64,000 nt of DNA, from assembly GCA_007679095.1 (NCBI GenBank), contig VEFU01000009.1:35279-99278 (forward strand), written 5' to 3'. The notes below the pieces were generated by a model that saw nothing but the letters and a program-made list of their open reading frames with translations, did no database searches and was not told the origin of the DNA. This stretch comes from Paenibacillus bovis (GTDB lineage Bacteria > Bacillota > Bacilli > Bacillales > Bacillaceae_C). Of the stretch, positions 36,867 through 45,513 are shown piece by piece. How positions within the stretch are numbered: the stretch's first letter is position 1; each line of letters begins with the position of its first letter. A program made the translations under genes and the position numbers.

Positions 36867-37552
36867 GGTTTACAATGCACAAATTCTTAAATGAAGTTAT
36901 AGTTACAGTACACATAATTTAAATATTAATTTAGACTTACCATAAAAGACATTTAGCAAAAAAAAGGATTTTAGTAAAAAGCAATCACTATTTGATGGAC
37001 TAGAGCTTGGTTGTTGCTATTTTTTTATTTATTGATGATTTGACAACAATTGCCCCTTCAGCTAAACGCTACAGATGGGAGGAATAGGAGGAGTATTCCC
37101 ATCGAATGTCATTTCTGTAACATGGTATGTTATCTTGAAAAAGCATGTTCTTTTCTCAATGAGAATTTCTGATGGCAATCCTTTATACTAATATAAGGTG
37201 AAATTTGTTAATTTGATCTATGCTATTCTAATTTACAATAAAAGAATAACTATTAAACAGAAATCACTGAACGGAAGCTAGGAGATGGAGAGTTTGATTG
37301 GTGCAATTCTAAAAGCAACAGTATTGCTTCGGGTGAATGCAAGAGCCCATCATGTCGGGGCAGATTCCTAAAATAAATATTGGAAGAGTTGAATTTTTGA
37401 AAGATACGATTAAAAACTATCGAATCGTATTCTATTGTCGTACACTTGATTTATAGTGCTTTACTAATATTCATTATATGCTGACATTCACAAGATTCAT
37501 TTGTTGGTTCTATCTGTGAAATCTGCCATACTATACCCAGGAGGTGACCACC
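36867..37552. other. 686-bp gap with terminator and unexplained remnant-like frame
   Basis: After the operon terminator at 36981-37027 no gene is recognised. A frame without start codon (37257-37376) encodes a Cys-containing stretch (FDWCNSKSNSI ... CKSPSCRGRFLK) that looks protein-like and may be the end of a decayed gene. The final 40 bases carry the yjfB ribosome site. No RNA class recognised. Confidence 0.4.
36981..37027 (+). terminator. terminator of the leg/maf operon
   Basis: AGCAATCAC pairs imperfectly with GTTGTTGCT, followed by ATTTTTTTATTT. Confidence 0.65.
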
Positions 37553-37753
37553 ATCGACATCGCGAATTTATCGATGGCTTTAAGCCATAGCCAAGTTAAA
37601 GATCAAGCATCTATATTAATCATGAAAAAGATGATGGGGAATGTGCAGCAGCAAGGGGCTGCGATTCAAGAATTGTTGAGTTCTTCTAATGTACAAGCTA
37701 TCCAACATGCTGCACAGCCGCATTTAGGTGGTACTATTGATTTGAAGTTGTAA
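37553..37753 (+). CDS. YjfB family putative motility protein
   Basis: Predicted 67-residue protein matching the YjfB family: DIANLSMALSHSQVKDQAS at the start, a helical centre and the closing HLGGTIDLKL. Family members begin M-D-I, which places the initiator at an ATC (37553), eight bases after a near-perfect AGGAGGTGA. The only standard start, GTG at 37544, lies inside that ribosome site and seems too close. The family is linked to motility in bacilli, and this copy is between the flagellar-sugar operon and chemotaxis genes. Followed by its own terminator. Confidence 0.75.
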   Translation: MDIANLSMALSHSQVKDQASILIMKKMMGNVQQQGAAIQELLSSSNVQAIQHAAQPHLGGTIDLKL

Positions 37754-37798
37754 GTGCGTTTCGTTCCCCTTCAATAACCGAATAAATAATAATTAAAG

Positions 37799-37847
37799 GA
37801 TAATCGCTTATTTTGTCGAATGATATTATAAGTGATTATTCTTTTTG
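37799..37847 (+). terminator. terminator after yjfB-like gene
   Basis: GGATAATCGCTTAT pairs with ATAAGTGATTATTC, then TTTTTG. Confidence 0.75.
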
Positions 37848-37894
37848 CATTTTAATAAATATATAGGAGATTACAAAGGTGTAGGGAGATAAAT

Positions 37895-38827
37895 ATGAGA
37901 GTGAACAAATTGAAAGAACGAAAGAGAAAAAGACTAGTAAGAATTGTCTGGAGTATTGTTGCAGTTATTGTAATTGGTGTTGGATTATACGGTCTAAATG
38001 TATATCTTTCCTTAAATAGCGCGTTGGAAACGATGCATCAACCTATCGAGAAATCAGACAAGCGTGAGCAAGAGGTATCGATTACGAAGAAGGATCCTTT
38101 CTCCATTTTGTTATTAGGCATTGATGAAAGTGAGAATGATGTCGGGCGCTCTGATACATTGATTGTAACCACCGTAAATCCAGAAGATAATACAATTAAA
38201 ATGTTAAGCATTCCTCGTGATACGAGAACTGAAATAATCGGTAATGGAACGGTAGAAAAAATCAACCATGCTTATGCTCGTGGCGGTGTAGAAATGGCGA
38301 TTGATACCGTGGAGCACTTTTTAGACATCCCAATCGATTACTACGTTCAAGTGAATATGGAAGGCTTCCAAGGGATTATTGATGCATTTAATGGTGTGAC
38401 GGTGGATAATGATATGGATTTGTCCCATAATAAGTATAAGTTTCCAAAAGGCAAGATACACTTAACTGGGGAAGAAGCACTTGTTTTCTCGAGAATCCGT
38501 AAAGGCGATCCGCGCGGAGATTTTGGAAGACAAGTTAGACAGAAACAAATCATTCAAGCAATCGTAAATGAAGCGAAAAGTCTATCATCATTATGGAATT
38601 ATGACGATGTGTTTAAGAGCTTAGGAGATAATGTGCGGACAAACATTTCCTTTAAAGAAATGGTAAGCCTGCAACAACAATATAAGTCTTTGAAAACGAA
38701 TATTGAACAATTACAATTTGAAAAATTCAGCGGTGGCTATATTGGCAAGTACTGGTATTTCTTTCCGGATGAAGAAGAAGTAAAAGACTATCAACAGTTG
38801 TTTAAAGAACATTTGGGGTTATTATAA
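37895..38827 (+). CDS. LytR-CpsA-Psr (LCP) family wall polymer ligase, TagU-like
   Basis: Predicted 310-residue membrane-anchored enzyme. A basic N-terminus leads into one membrane segment (about 16-38); the LCP domain is outside. Signatures are FSILLLGIDESENDVGRSDTLIV, MLSIPRDTRTEI, KINHAYARGG and LVFSRIRKGDPRGDFGRQ with the Asp/Arg pair that holds the polyprenyl pyrophosphate. LCP proteins attach teichoic acids or other polymers to peptidoglycan. The small membrane protein 21 bp downstream may be cotranscribed. Confidence 0.9.
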   Translation: MRVNKLKERKRKRLVRIVWSIVAVIVIGVGLYGLNVYLSLNSALETMHQPIEKSDKREQEVSITKKDPFSILLLGIDESENDVGRSDTLIVTTVNPEDNTIKMLSIPRDTRTEIIGNGTVEKINHAYARGGVEMAIDTVEHFLDIPIDYYVQVNMEGFQGIIDAFNGVTVDNDMDLSHNKYKFPKGKIHLTGEEALVFSRIRKGDPRGDFGRQVRQKQIIQAIVNEAKSLSSLWNYDDVFKSLGDNVRTNISFKEMVSLQQQYKSLKTNIEQLQFEKFSGGYIGKYWYFFPDEEEVKDYQQLFKEHLGLL

Positions 38828-38848
38828 AATCACTAGGAGCGGAAAAGA

Positions 38849-39265
38849 ATGAAACTTGTTCTTACTTATTTTGTAACCCTTATCATTATCGGATTGTCTG
38901 TGGTTATCACACTATTTTTCAAAACAGAGCTAGAACGGATGTTTAAGGAAAAACATGACGTACTTCCATTTCATATTTGTAATGTACTCATCATTCTCAT
39001 GGCTTCATTAGGAGCACATGCAACCATGAGCATCTATGTCATGGACGTATCTTTTCATTTGTTTTTACAAATATTCATCCATCTGCTACTGATCATGCCC
39101 ATCTATCTGTTAGGGCATCGCGCGTTTGATAAATACAGATCCATCTACAGGAAATACACCGTCACGGAAGACGAGAAAGTTATCGTCCTCAATGAGAAAT
39201 ATTTAAAAAAGAAGAAACGCTTTCCGAAGCTAGAGCAGTATAATGCTGCTGCTAAGGAAAAATAA
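38849..39265 (+). CDS. small membrane protein, unknown function
   Basis: Predicted 138-residue protein behind AGGAGCGG. Three hydrophobic segments (about 4-24, 41-62, 69-91), then a basic cytosolic tail of ~45 residues ending KKKKRFPKLEQYNAAAKEK. No domain recognised. Its closeness to the LCP gene suggests an envelope role, but this is only positional. Confidence 0.7.
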   Translation: MKLVLTYFVTLIIIGLSVVITLFFKTELERMFKEKHDVLPFHICNVLIILMASLGAHATMSIYVMDVSFHLFLQIFIHLLLIMPIYLLGHRAFDKYRSIYRKYTVTEDEKVIVLNEKYLKKKKRFPKLEQYNAAAKEK

Positions 39266-39278
39266 CACTAACAGCCAG

Positions 39279-39316
39279 GTACTGTGCTCTACATGTGCCT
39301 GGCGATTTTTTTCTAC
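39279..39316 (+). terminator. intrinsic terminator
   Basis: GCCAGGTAC/GTGCCTGGC stem and GATTTTTTT tail after the small membrane protein. Confidence 0.85.
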
Positions 39317-39324
39317 CCTTTCCC

Positions 39325-39351
39325 TAACAATCCCATTTTTCCATCCGATAT
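39325..39351 (+). promoter_or_regulatory. sigma-D promoter of the chemoreceptor gene
   Basis: TAAC, 15 bp spacer, TCCGATAT, 42 bp before the start codon. Confidence 0.75.
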
Positions 39352-39393
39352 AAGTAGTAGGAAAGTATCATTCATGAGAGGAAAGAGTCATCG

Positions 39394-40845
39394 ATGAACA
39401 TTGAACAAATATATATGCTCGATCAGAAAAAACGGAATGATATTATTGGGATTGCTTGTGGAGCTGTTTGGATTAGTACGCTAATTTTGCAGTTTTTCAT
39501 GGATACCGACATATCACTCGTTTTAACACTATTAATACCTTATCTCCTTTTTGTTGCATTCTTTTTCTTAAACTGGAAAGTTAAGTTAATAAGTCGTTAT
39601 TTTTCTCATATATCTATCACTTTAGTTGGTGCTTCGATTATTGGAATATTACTTTCTAGGGGTCCAAGTATCACATTGGTGGCTATTTCATTTTTAATCC
39701 TTATATTAGCCGGTATTTCTGGCACTTATACCGTTTTGATATATGGATATATTATCGGTTCGATCATTGTGGGCTATTGTGTAAATGTAGATGATACGTA
39801 TAGAGACCCAGCATTTATGCTCATTTACGTTTTATCATTCATTTGTTTAATGTTATTGACGGTCCAAGGGAAACGTGTATTCAAACAGCTAGAAGAAATG
39901 GCGAAAGTATCTGATGAGAAGATGCAAGAAGAAATGGAGCTTGCAACTAGATTAGACAATGCGATTACAAACATTACGAATAATCTTAATGTCCTGCGGA
40001 ACAATGCCAATACTTCATATACTTCTCAAAAAGAAATGTTAACAGCATTGGAAGAAGTTAGTGTTGGTAGTCAGAGACAAGCGGATCATATTGGGGATAT
40101 TGCTAGCAGTACTGAAGCTACGAATGAACTTGGTATAAAAATGGTAGCCAACTTAGAATCGATTGTTGCTGAGGCACAAGCTGGTGGCGTCAAAGCTGAC
40201 GATGGAGCTGCAAAAATGGATGCGCTGAAGAATGACATTGATTCATATTCCGCATTTTTCAATAGCTTGCTAGCAACCTTTACACAATTAACTGAAAAAA
40301 TTGTCGAAACGAATAGCTTTGCAGATTCCATTCGTGAAATAACTGCACAAACTAATTTACTTTCCTTAAATGCTTCTATAGAAGCAGCAAGAGCAGGCGA
40401 ACACGGACGTGGATTCTCCGTAGTTGCTGGGGAAATACGAAAACTAGCAACATTAACCGATGAGACATTAGTAAAAATCGATGGCAATTTGCAGGAAGTA
40501 AATGAAAATAATGAACAGGTAGTAACAAAGCTATATGATGGCTTAGCGAGGCTTAATGCCCAAGTACAATTGACGAATGAATCAAATGCTGCCTTTAGAG
40601 AGCTTGCAAGTACAATGACGAACTTACAAGAAAAGCTAGAGCAACTACAAACTGAATTCCAAATCGTATCGAACAATAGTGGTAATATAGAACAGGCCAC
40701 AAACGAATTTGCTTCAATAGTAGAAGAAAGCTCTGCAGCAATCGAACAACTACACGCAACCCTAATACAACTAAGCGAAGAACAACAAACCATCACAACA
40801 TACATCAACCAAACATACGACGAAGCAATGCAAATAAAAAAATAA
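39394..40845 (+). CDS. methyl-accepting chemotaxis protein with six-helix membrane sensor
   Basis: Predicted 483-residue receptor behind AGAGGAAAG. Six closely packed hydrophobic segments occupy about residues 18-160, with no large outside domain and no evident HAMP. The signalling tip is intact: [38 protein letters not shown]. Flanking helices carry Gln/Glu-rich methylation-type heptads. Such receptors may sense membrane state or energy, or small ligands within the membrane. The sigma-D promoter places it in the motility regulon. Confidence 0.92.
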   Translation: MNIEQIYMLDQKKRNDIIGIACGAVWISTLILQFFMDTDISLVLTLLIPYLLFVAFFFLNWKVKLISRYFSHISITLVGASIIGILLSRGPSITLVAISFLILILAGISGTYTVLIYGYIIGSIIVGYCVNVDDTYRDPAFMLIYVLSFICLMLLTVQGKRVFKQLEEMAKVSDEKMQEEMELATRLDNAITNITNNLNVLRNNANTSYTSQKEMLTALEEVSVGSQRQADHIGDIASSTEATNELGIKMVANLESIVAEAQAGGVKADDGAAKMDALKNDIDSYSAFFNSLLATFTQLTEKIVETNSFADSIREITAQTNLLSLNASIEAARAGEHGRGFSVVAGEIRKLATLTDETLVKIDGNLQEVNENNEQVVTKLYDGLARLNAQVQLTNESNAAFRELASTMTNLQEKLEQLQTEFQIVSNNSGNIEQATNEFASIVEESSAAIEQLHATLIQLSEEQQTITTYINQTYDEAMQIKK

Positions 40846-40936
40846 CAAGCACAACTAAGAAAAATTAAAGTGGTTGGGACAAACCGATTTGAACTAGATG
40901 TAAATCCCATCAATGTAAGTGTAGCTATATACGCTA

Positions 40937-41046
40937 CGGAAATACACTACGCTTTCCGCGGGCGGCTGATGAGCCTCCTCGCGCTTCGCACTGCGGGGTC
41001 TCATCGAGGCCTTTGCTCCCGCAGGAGTCTTCGTGTATTTCCTCCG
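40937..41046. repeat. GC-rich interspersed palindromic repeat, copy 1
   Basis: About 110 bp, far richer in GC than the surroundings, with inverted ends (GGAAATACAC/GTGTATTTCC) and the words CGCTTTCCGCGGG and CCCGCAGGAGTC. The pattern is that of REP-like elements found in many copies between genes in Bacillaceae. Copy 2 at 41286 is in the opposite orientation. Confidence 0.85.
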
Positions 41047-41081
41047 CTGTTTACTTTAAATTCGTATAAATGATAGAAAAT

Positions 41082-41130
41082 GACCGAACTATCTTGATTA
41101 TATCAAGCTATAGTTCGGTCTTTGATTTTA
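41082..41130. terminator. hairpin between the two repeat copies
   Basis: GACCGAACTAT/ATAGTTCGGTC with CTTGAT/ATCAAG inside, then TTTGATTTT. Likely a terminator. Confidence 0.7.
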
Positions 41131-41285
41131 TCAATATTTGTTCCAGTCCTTTTTTTCTATATATATTTTTTTATGGGAAGTGCTTTTCTAAGACCTTGGA
41201 AGTGTGTATTCAATAAAAGAGCAGTATCTAAAAAAGGGTATGAGTTAATTTTTTTTTAGGGTGATCTTATCAATAAGCAGTCCCC

Positions 41286-41415
41286 GTTGATTGAAGCGGA
41301 AGGTGGCGACTCCTGCGGGACTAGCGTGCAGGTGAGACACTAAAAGGAGCGCAAGCGACTGAAGCGGCTCACCGCTCGCCCCGCGGAAAGCGTCCACCTG
41401 CAGCGGAAATCAACA
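41286..41415. repeat. GC-rich interspersed palindromic repeat, copy 2 (inverted)
   Basis: About 130 bp with ends GTTGATT...AATCAAC and internal GACTCCTGCGGGACTAG and CCCCGCGGAAAGCG, the reverse complement of the words in copy 1. The remaining part of the 40846-41539 gap is AT-rich with no gene. Confidence 0.85.
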
Positions 41416-41475
41416 ATATAGAATAACATTCTAGTAAACTGTTTTGTGACACAATAAAAGTATCTATAATCCATA

Positions 41476-41507
41476 GGGTAACTATGCAATCATAACTACA
41501 TTAAAAT
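41476..41507 (+). promoter_or_regulatory. conserved upstream element of the xylan genes, copy A
   Basis: GGGTA, 21 bp, TAAAAT, 33 bp before the aldo/keto reductase start. Between the boxes it shares ACTATNCA and CTACNT with the copy before GH43 at 42572. Probably a promoter -10 with an activator site upstream. Confidence 0.6.
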
Positions 41508-41539
41508 ATACATATGAAGAAACAAATGGAGGACTTACA

Positions 41540-42469
41540 GTGAAATATAGACAATTAGGAAATACCGGATTAGAAGTATCCACCCTTAGCTACGGAGCAT
41601 CCTCTTTAGGATCAGTATTTCGAGATATTAATGAAGCAGAAGGAATTAAAACGGTCCATACTGCTATTGACCATGGCATCAATCTAATCGACGTATCACC
41701 ATATTACGGACTGACAAAGGCAGAGACAGTACTTGGGAAAGCACTGAAAGAAATCCCGAGAGATAAATATATTTTGTCGACAAAAGCAGGGCGTTATGGA
41801 GAGAACCAATTTGATTTCTCCAAACAAAGAATATTCGCGAGTATCGACGAGAGCTTATCGAGATTAGGCACTGATTATGTAGATATCCTACTGCTTCACG
41901 ATATTGAGTTTGGCTCCTACACACAAGTTTTAGAAGAAGGTATTCCTGCTTTACAACAATTGAAACAGGAAGGAAAGATTCGCTTCTTTGGTGTCTCCGG
42001 ATTGCCGTTAACGGTATTCGAAAAAACACTTCAGGAAGTAGACTTGGATGTGATTTTATCGTATTGTCATTATTCTTTAAACGATACATCCTTGTTATCT
42101 CTCATCCCTCTTTTACATAAAAGGCAAATAGGATTAATGAATGCTTCCCCTTTGTCAATGGGACTATTAAGTACAAGACCTGTTCCTGACTGGCATCCTG
42201 CAGATGATGAAATTCGTTCAGTTTGTAAAAAGGCAGCTGCATTTTGTGCAGAAAATGGTATGAATATATCGAAACTAGCAATCCAATTTGCTGTGCAAAA
42301 TGAACTCATTCCTACAACATTAGTAAGTACAGCCAGTGTTGAAAACATAAGGAACAATATTGCTTGGGCAGAGGAACCGATAGACGAGAATCTACTGAAG
42401 GAAGTTTTAAAGATTTTACAACCAATTCATAATAAAACATGGCCAAGTGGAAATTCTGACTGGTCTTAA
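41540..42469 (+). CDS. aldo/keto reductase, sugar dehydrogenase type
   Basis: Predicted 309-residue NAD(P)-dependent enzyme with GTG start after TGGAGG. The AKR tetrad is recognisable: Asp in NLIDVSPYYG, Tyr of the same motif, Lys in ILSTKAGRYG and His in ILLLHDIEFG. GKALKEIPRDKYILSTK is typical. It resembles L-galactose/D-threo-aldose dehydrogenases that oxidise free sugars. The conserved element before it and the adjacent GH43/GH10 genes suggest it handles a pentose from xylan, such as arabinose or xylose. Confidence 0.82.
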   Translation: MKYRQLGNTGLEVSTLSYGASSLGSVFRDINEAEGIKTVHTAIDHGINLIDVSPYYGLTKAETVLGKALKEIPRDKYILSTKAGRYGENQFDFSKQRIFASIDESLSRLGTDYVDILLLHDIEFGSYTQVLEEGIPALQQLKQEGKIRFFGVSGLPLTVFEKTLQEVDLDVILSYCHYSLNDTSLLSLIPLLHKRQIGLMNASPLSMGLLSTRPVPDWHPADDEIRSVCKKAAAFCAENGMNISKLAIQFAVQNELIPTTLVSTASVENIRNNIAWAEEPIDENLLKEVLKILQPIHNKTWPSGNSDWS

Positions 42470-42571
42470 GTACTGTTCTAATATTTTTCTCAATCGATGC
42501 CTTATTTTGCAAAAAATACTAGATTTGGAGCTATGTTATTAAATATCAACGGTACTTCTCTATACTTTCTA

Positions 42572-42603
42572 GGGTAACTATCCACACTTACCTACGTTAA
42601 AAT
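42572..42603 (+). promoter_or_regulatory. conserved upstream element of the xylan genes, copy B
   Basis: GGGTA, 21 bp, TAAAAT, closely similar to copy A (about two thirds of spacer positions equal). It lies ~110 bp before the GH43 gene. Confidence 0.6.
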
Positions 42604-42668
42604 AAATATAAGCTCCTTAGGGGGCACCATATTTTGCAAGAGTATGGATAACTTTTGTTACAACATTT

Positions 42669-42682
42669 TGGAAACACTTACA
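42669..42682 (+). promoter_or_regulatory. possible cre site before GH43
   Basis: TGGAAACACTTACA departs from the CcpA consensus at two places. Catabolite control is expected for xylan genes, but the match alone is weak. Confidence 0.35.
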
Positions 42683-42710
42683 GAACATAATAGATAAGGA
42701 GAATCAAAAG

Positions 42711-43715
42711 ATGGTAAAAGCAACAAATGCAACAAAACCAAATCATCCAATTGTAGAACATATTTATACAGCAGATCCATCTGCCCATGTGTTTGAAGGG
42801 AAATTGTACATTTATCCTTCTCATGATTTAGATCATGATGGTCCGTCCAATGACAATGGTGATCAGTATAAGATGGAAGATTATCATGTGCTTTCTATGG
42901 ATGATATTGGGGCACCGGTAGTTGATCACGGAGAAGTGCTTCATGTGAAAGACGTTCCATGGGCGACGAAACAAATGTGGGCACCAGATGCAGCCTATAA
43001 AAATGGTAAGTATTATTTCTATTTCCCAGCACGTGATAAAGATAATATTTTCCGAATTGGTGTTGCAACTGCTGATAATCCTGCAGGTCCATTCACTCCA
43101 GAGGAAAACTATATACCTGGTAGCTTTAGTATTGATCCAGCAGTTTTAGTCGATGACGATAATAGAGCTTATATGTATTTCGGTGGTTTATGGGGTGGCC
43201 AGTTAGAAAAATGGCAAACAGGATCCTTTGTTGCGGATGCAGAAGGTCCAGCAGAAGATGCACCTGCATTAGGCCCAATTGTTGCTGAGTTGACAGACGA
43301 TATGCTTACTTTTAAAAGTGAACCACAGGAAATTTCAATTGTCGACGAAGACGGCAACCCATTGCTTGCTGGTGATGAAGAGAGAAGATTTTTCGAAGGA
43401 CCATGGGTGCATAAGTATAACGGATATTACTACTTATCTTACTCTACTGGGAACACGCACTATCTTGTATACGCCATGAGTAAAAGTCCAACAGGCCCGT
43501 TCGTGTATAAAGGACGTATTTTGCCACCTGTAGTAGGTTGGACAACACATCATTCTATCGTTGAGTTTAAAGGGAAATGGTATTTATTCTATCATGATAG
43601 CTCCCTATCAGGTGGGGTAAACCATAAACGTAGTGTGAAATATACGGAACTTCAATATAACGAAGATGGAACGATAAAAATGCTAGATTACAAGCCTTAT
43701 CCTGATGAGGAATAG
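42711..43715 (+). CDS. GH43 glycoside hydrolase, intracellular arabinofuranosidase/xylosidase type
   Basis: Predicted 334-residue five-bladed propeller enzyme without signal peptide, so cytosolic. The three GH43 acids are visible: base Asp22 in TADPSAHVFEGK, pKa-tuning Asp142 in SFSIDPAVLVDD, and acid Glu229 in RRFFEGPWVHK. The ribosome site is AAGGAG. It would release arabinose or xylose from short imported xylo-oligosaccharides. It is followed 13 bp later by an intracellular GH10, which makes a two-gene xylo-oligosaccharide operon. Confidence 0.9.
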   Translation: MVKATNATKPNHPIVEHIYTADPSAHVFEGKLYIYPSHDLDHDGPSNDNGDQYKMEDYHVLSMDDIGAPVVDHGEVLHVKDVPWATKQMWAPDAAYKNGKYYFYFPARDKDNIFRIGVATADNPAGPFTPEENYIPGSFSIDPAVLVDDDNRAYMYFGGLWGGQLEKWQTGSFVADAEGPAEDAPALGPIVAELTDDMLTFKSEPQEISIVDEDGNPLLAGDEERRFFEGPWVHKYNGYYYLSYSTGNTHYLVYAMSKSPTGPFVYKGRILPPVVGWTTHHSIVEFKGKWYLFYHDSSLSGGVNHKRSVKYTELQYNEDGTIKMLDYKPYPDEE

Positions 43716-43728
43716 AGGAGGAAAATAG

Positions 43729-44724
43729 ATGAGTAACGAGATTCCATCCCTGTATAAATTATATGAGGATTACTTTCATATAGGTGCAGCAGTAAATCCA
43801 TATACAATTAAAACATCAAAGGATTTAATTAATACGCATTTTAGTAGTATAACTGCTGAAAATGAAATGAAATTTGGCAGCTTGGAACCAGAGGAAGGAA
43901 AGTTCACGTTTGAAAAAGCAGACGAAATTATGAACTTTGCCAAAGAACATAACAAAGAAGTACGTGGTCATACACTTGTGTGGCATAACCAAACTTCCGA
44001 TTGGTTATTTACGAATAAAGATGGCAGTTTGACAGATAGAGAGACACTATTAAGTCGCATGAAGAATCATATTGATACCGTAGTTGGTAGATATAAAGGG
44101 CAAATTTATTGCTGGGATGTTGTCAACGAAGCGGTAAATGATAGTGGCGAAAATATCTTACGAGATTCAAAATGGTTAGAAATAGCTGGAGAAGATTTCA
44201 TCGATAAAGCTTTTGAATATGCACATTTAGCAGATCCAGATGCGATTCTTTTTTACAATGACTATAATGAATCAAGTCCTGTCAAACGAGAAAAAATCTA
44301 TGCGTTAGCAAAAGGATTAGTAGAAAGAGGCGTGCCGATACATGGAATTGGCATGCAAGCACATTGGAGTAACTTCCATCCTAATCTTGATGATATACGT
44401 CAAGCAATTGAACGTTATGCATCATTAGGTCTGCAAATCCATGTAACCGAAATGGATGTTTCTGTCTTTAACTTTGATGATAAACGCACAGATTTAAAGG
44501 CTCCTACAGCAGAAATGATGGAGAAGCAAGCGGAGCGTTATGATCAATTCTTCCGTATCTTTAGGGAATATAAAGACGTAATTTCCTGTGTTACGTTCTG
44601 GGGTGCCGCAGATGACTATACATGGTTAGATGGCTTCCCGGTAAGAGGAAGAAAAAATTGGCCTTTCGTGTTTGATGAAAACCATCAGCCGAAAGAATCG
44701 TTCTATAAAATTACAAGCATATAA
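43729..44724 (+). CDS. GH10 endo-xylanase, intracellular
   Basis: Predicted 331-residue single-domain GH10 without signal peptide, start ATG behind GGAGGA. Substrate loop VRGHTLVWHNQ, acid/base Glu134 in YCWDVVNEA, nucleophile Glu241 in IHVTEMDVS, and the late CVTFWGAADDYTWLDGFP are all present. Intracellular GH10 enzymes of bacilli cut imported aldouronic or xylo-oligosaccharides. Cotranscribed with GH43; a terminator follows. Confidence 0.94.
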   Translation: MSNEIPSLYKLYEDYFHIGAAVNPYTIKTSKDLINTHFSSITAENEMKFGSLEPEEGKFTFEKADEIMNFAKEHNKEVRGHTLVWHNQTSDWLFTNKDGSLTDRETLLSRMKNHIDTVVGRYKGQIYCWDVVNEAVNDSGENILRDSKWLEIAGEDFIDKAFEYAHLADPDAILFYNDYNESSPVKREKIYALAKGLVERGVPIHGIGMQAHWSNFHPNLDDIRQAIERYASLGLQIHVTEMDVSVFNFDDKRTDLKAPTAEMMEKQAERYDQFFRIFREYKDVISCVTFWGAADDYTWLDGFPVRGRKNWPFVFDENHQPKESFYKITSI

Positions 44725-44744
44725 TCCTAATTATCGATAAAGTA

Positions 44745-44797
44745 GGGGATGTTTCAAAAGGGGTTCTCCCCCCTCCTTTGAGACATCCCTGAAATTT
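44745..44797 (+). terminator. terminator after GH43-GH10 operon
   Basis: GGGATGTTTCAAA pairs with TTTGAGACATCCC, with AGGGG/CCCCT inside; tail GAAATTTT. Confidence 0.8.
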
Positions 44798-44817
44798 TAT
44801 CTCAAAGGGTGTGAAAG

Positions 44818-45513
44818 ATGGAAACAATTATTCAAGTGGAAAACGTAGTTAAGTCATTTAACCAAGGGAGTAAGAAAGTAGAAGTTCTGGAAGGGATTGA
44901 TTTAACCGTTCAAGAAAATCAACTTATTGCTTTAAGAGGTAGATCTGGATCCGGTAAAACTACATTATTGAACTTGTTAGGTGCTTTAGATAAGCCGACT
45001 AGTGGTGATATTTATTTTAAAGATAAACATTTAAATAAGTTAAGTGAGAAACAACGATCAGAAATACGGAGAACAGAAATGGGATTTGTATTCCAATCCT
45101 ATGGATTAGTGCCATTAATGTCTGTAGAAGAAAATGTAGAGTTTGGCTTGCGAATTGCAGGGGTTCCACGGTCAGAATGGCAAGAAAATATTGAAGAGTC
45201 GTTGGAACTTGTAGGCTTAACGAAACGAAAAAAACACCGACCTTTTGAGTTATCTGGTGGAGAACAACAAAGAGTTGCTATTGCTCGAGCAGTAGCAGTA
45301 AAACCGAAGTTAATATTAGCGGATGAGCCTACTGCTGAATTAGATAGTAAAATGGCTTTTCGCATCATTCATGCATTTCAGGAGTTAGTGAAGAGAACTT
45401 CGACAACCATTATTATGACAACACATGACCCAGGCATCTTAGAAATTCTAGACCATGTTTATATATTGGAGGATAAGAAAATTGCCTATCAAAAAAAAGA
45501 AAATATTATATAA
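44818..45513 (+). CDS. ABC transporter ATP-binding protein, MacB/LolD type
   Basis: Predicted 231-residue ATPase. Walker A GRSGSGKTT (41-49), Q-loop VFQSYGLVPLM, signature LSGGEQQRVAIARA (145-158), Walker B LILADE (165-170), switch His in TTHDPG. It serves the large FtsX permease two genes on. The 3' end overlaps the lipoprotein gene by 32 bases. A second ATPase closes the operon. Confidence 0.92.
   Translation: METIIQVENVVKSFNQGSKKVEVLEGIDLTVQENQLIALRGRSGSGKTTLLNLLGALDKPTSGDIYFKDKHLNKLSEKQRSEIRRTEMGFVFQSYGLVPLMSVEENVEFGLRIAGVPRSEWQENIEESLELVGLTKRKKHRPFELSGGEQQRVAIARAVAVKPKLILADEPTAELDSKMAFRIIHAFQELVKRTSTTIIMTTHDPGILEILDHVYILEDKKIAYQKKENII

Noticed and set aside
40086..40913. 275-residue frame on the minus strand
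   Set aside because: It is antisense to the chemoreceptor signalling domain; Ser/Cys-rich composition is typical of a shadow frame.
40870..41073. 67-residue coding region
   Set aside because: It runs through a GC-rich interspersed repeat, lacks a ribosome site and resembles no family.
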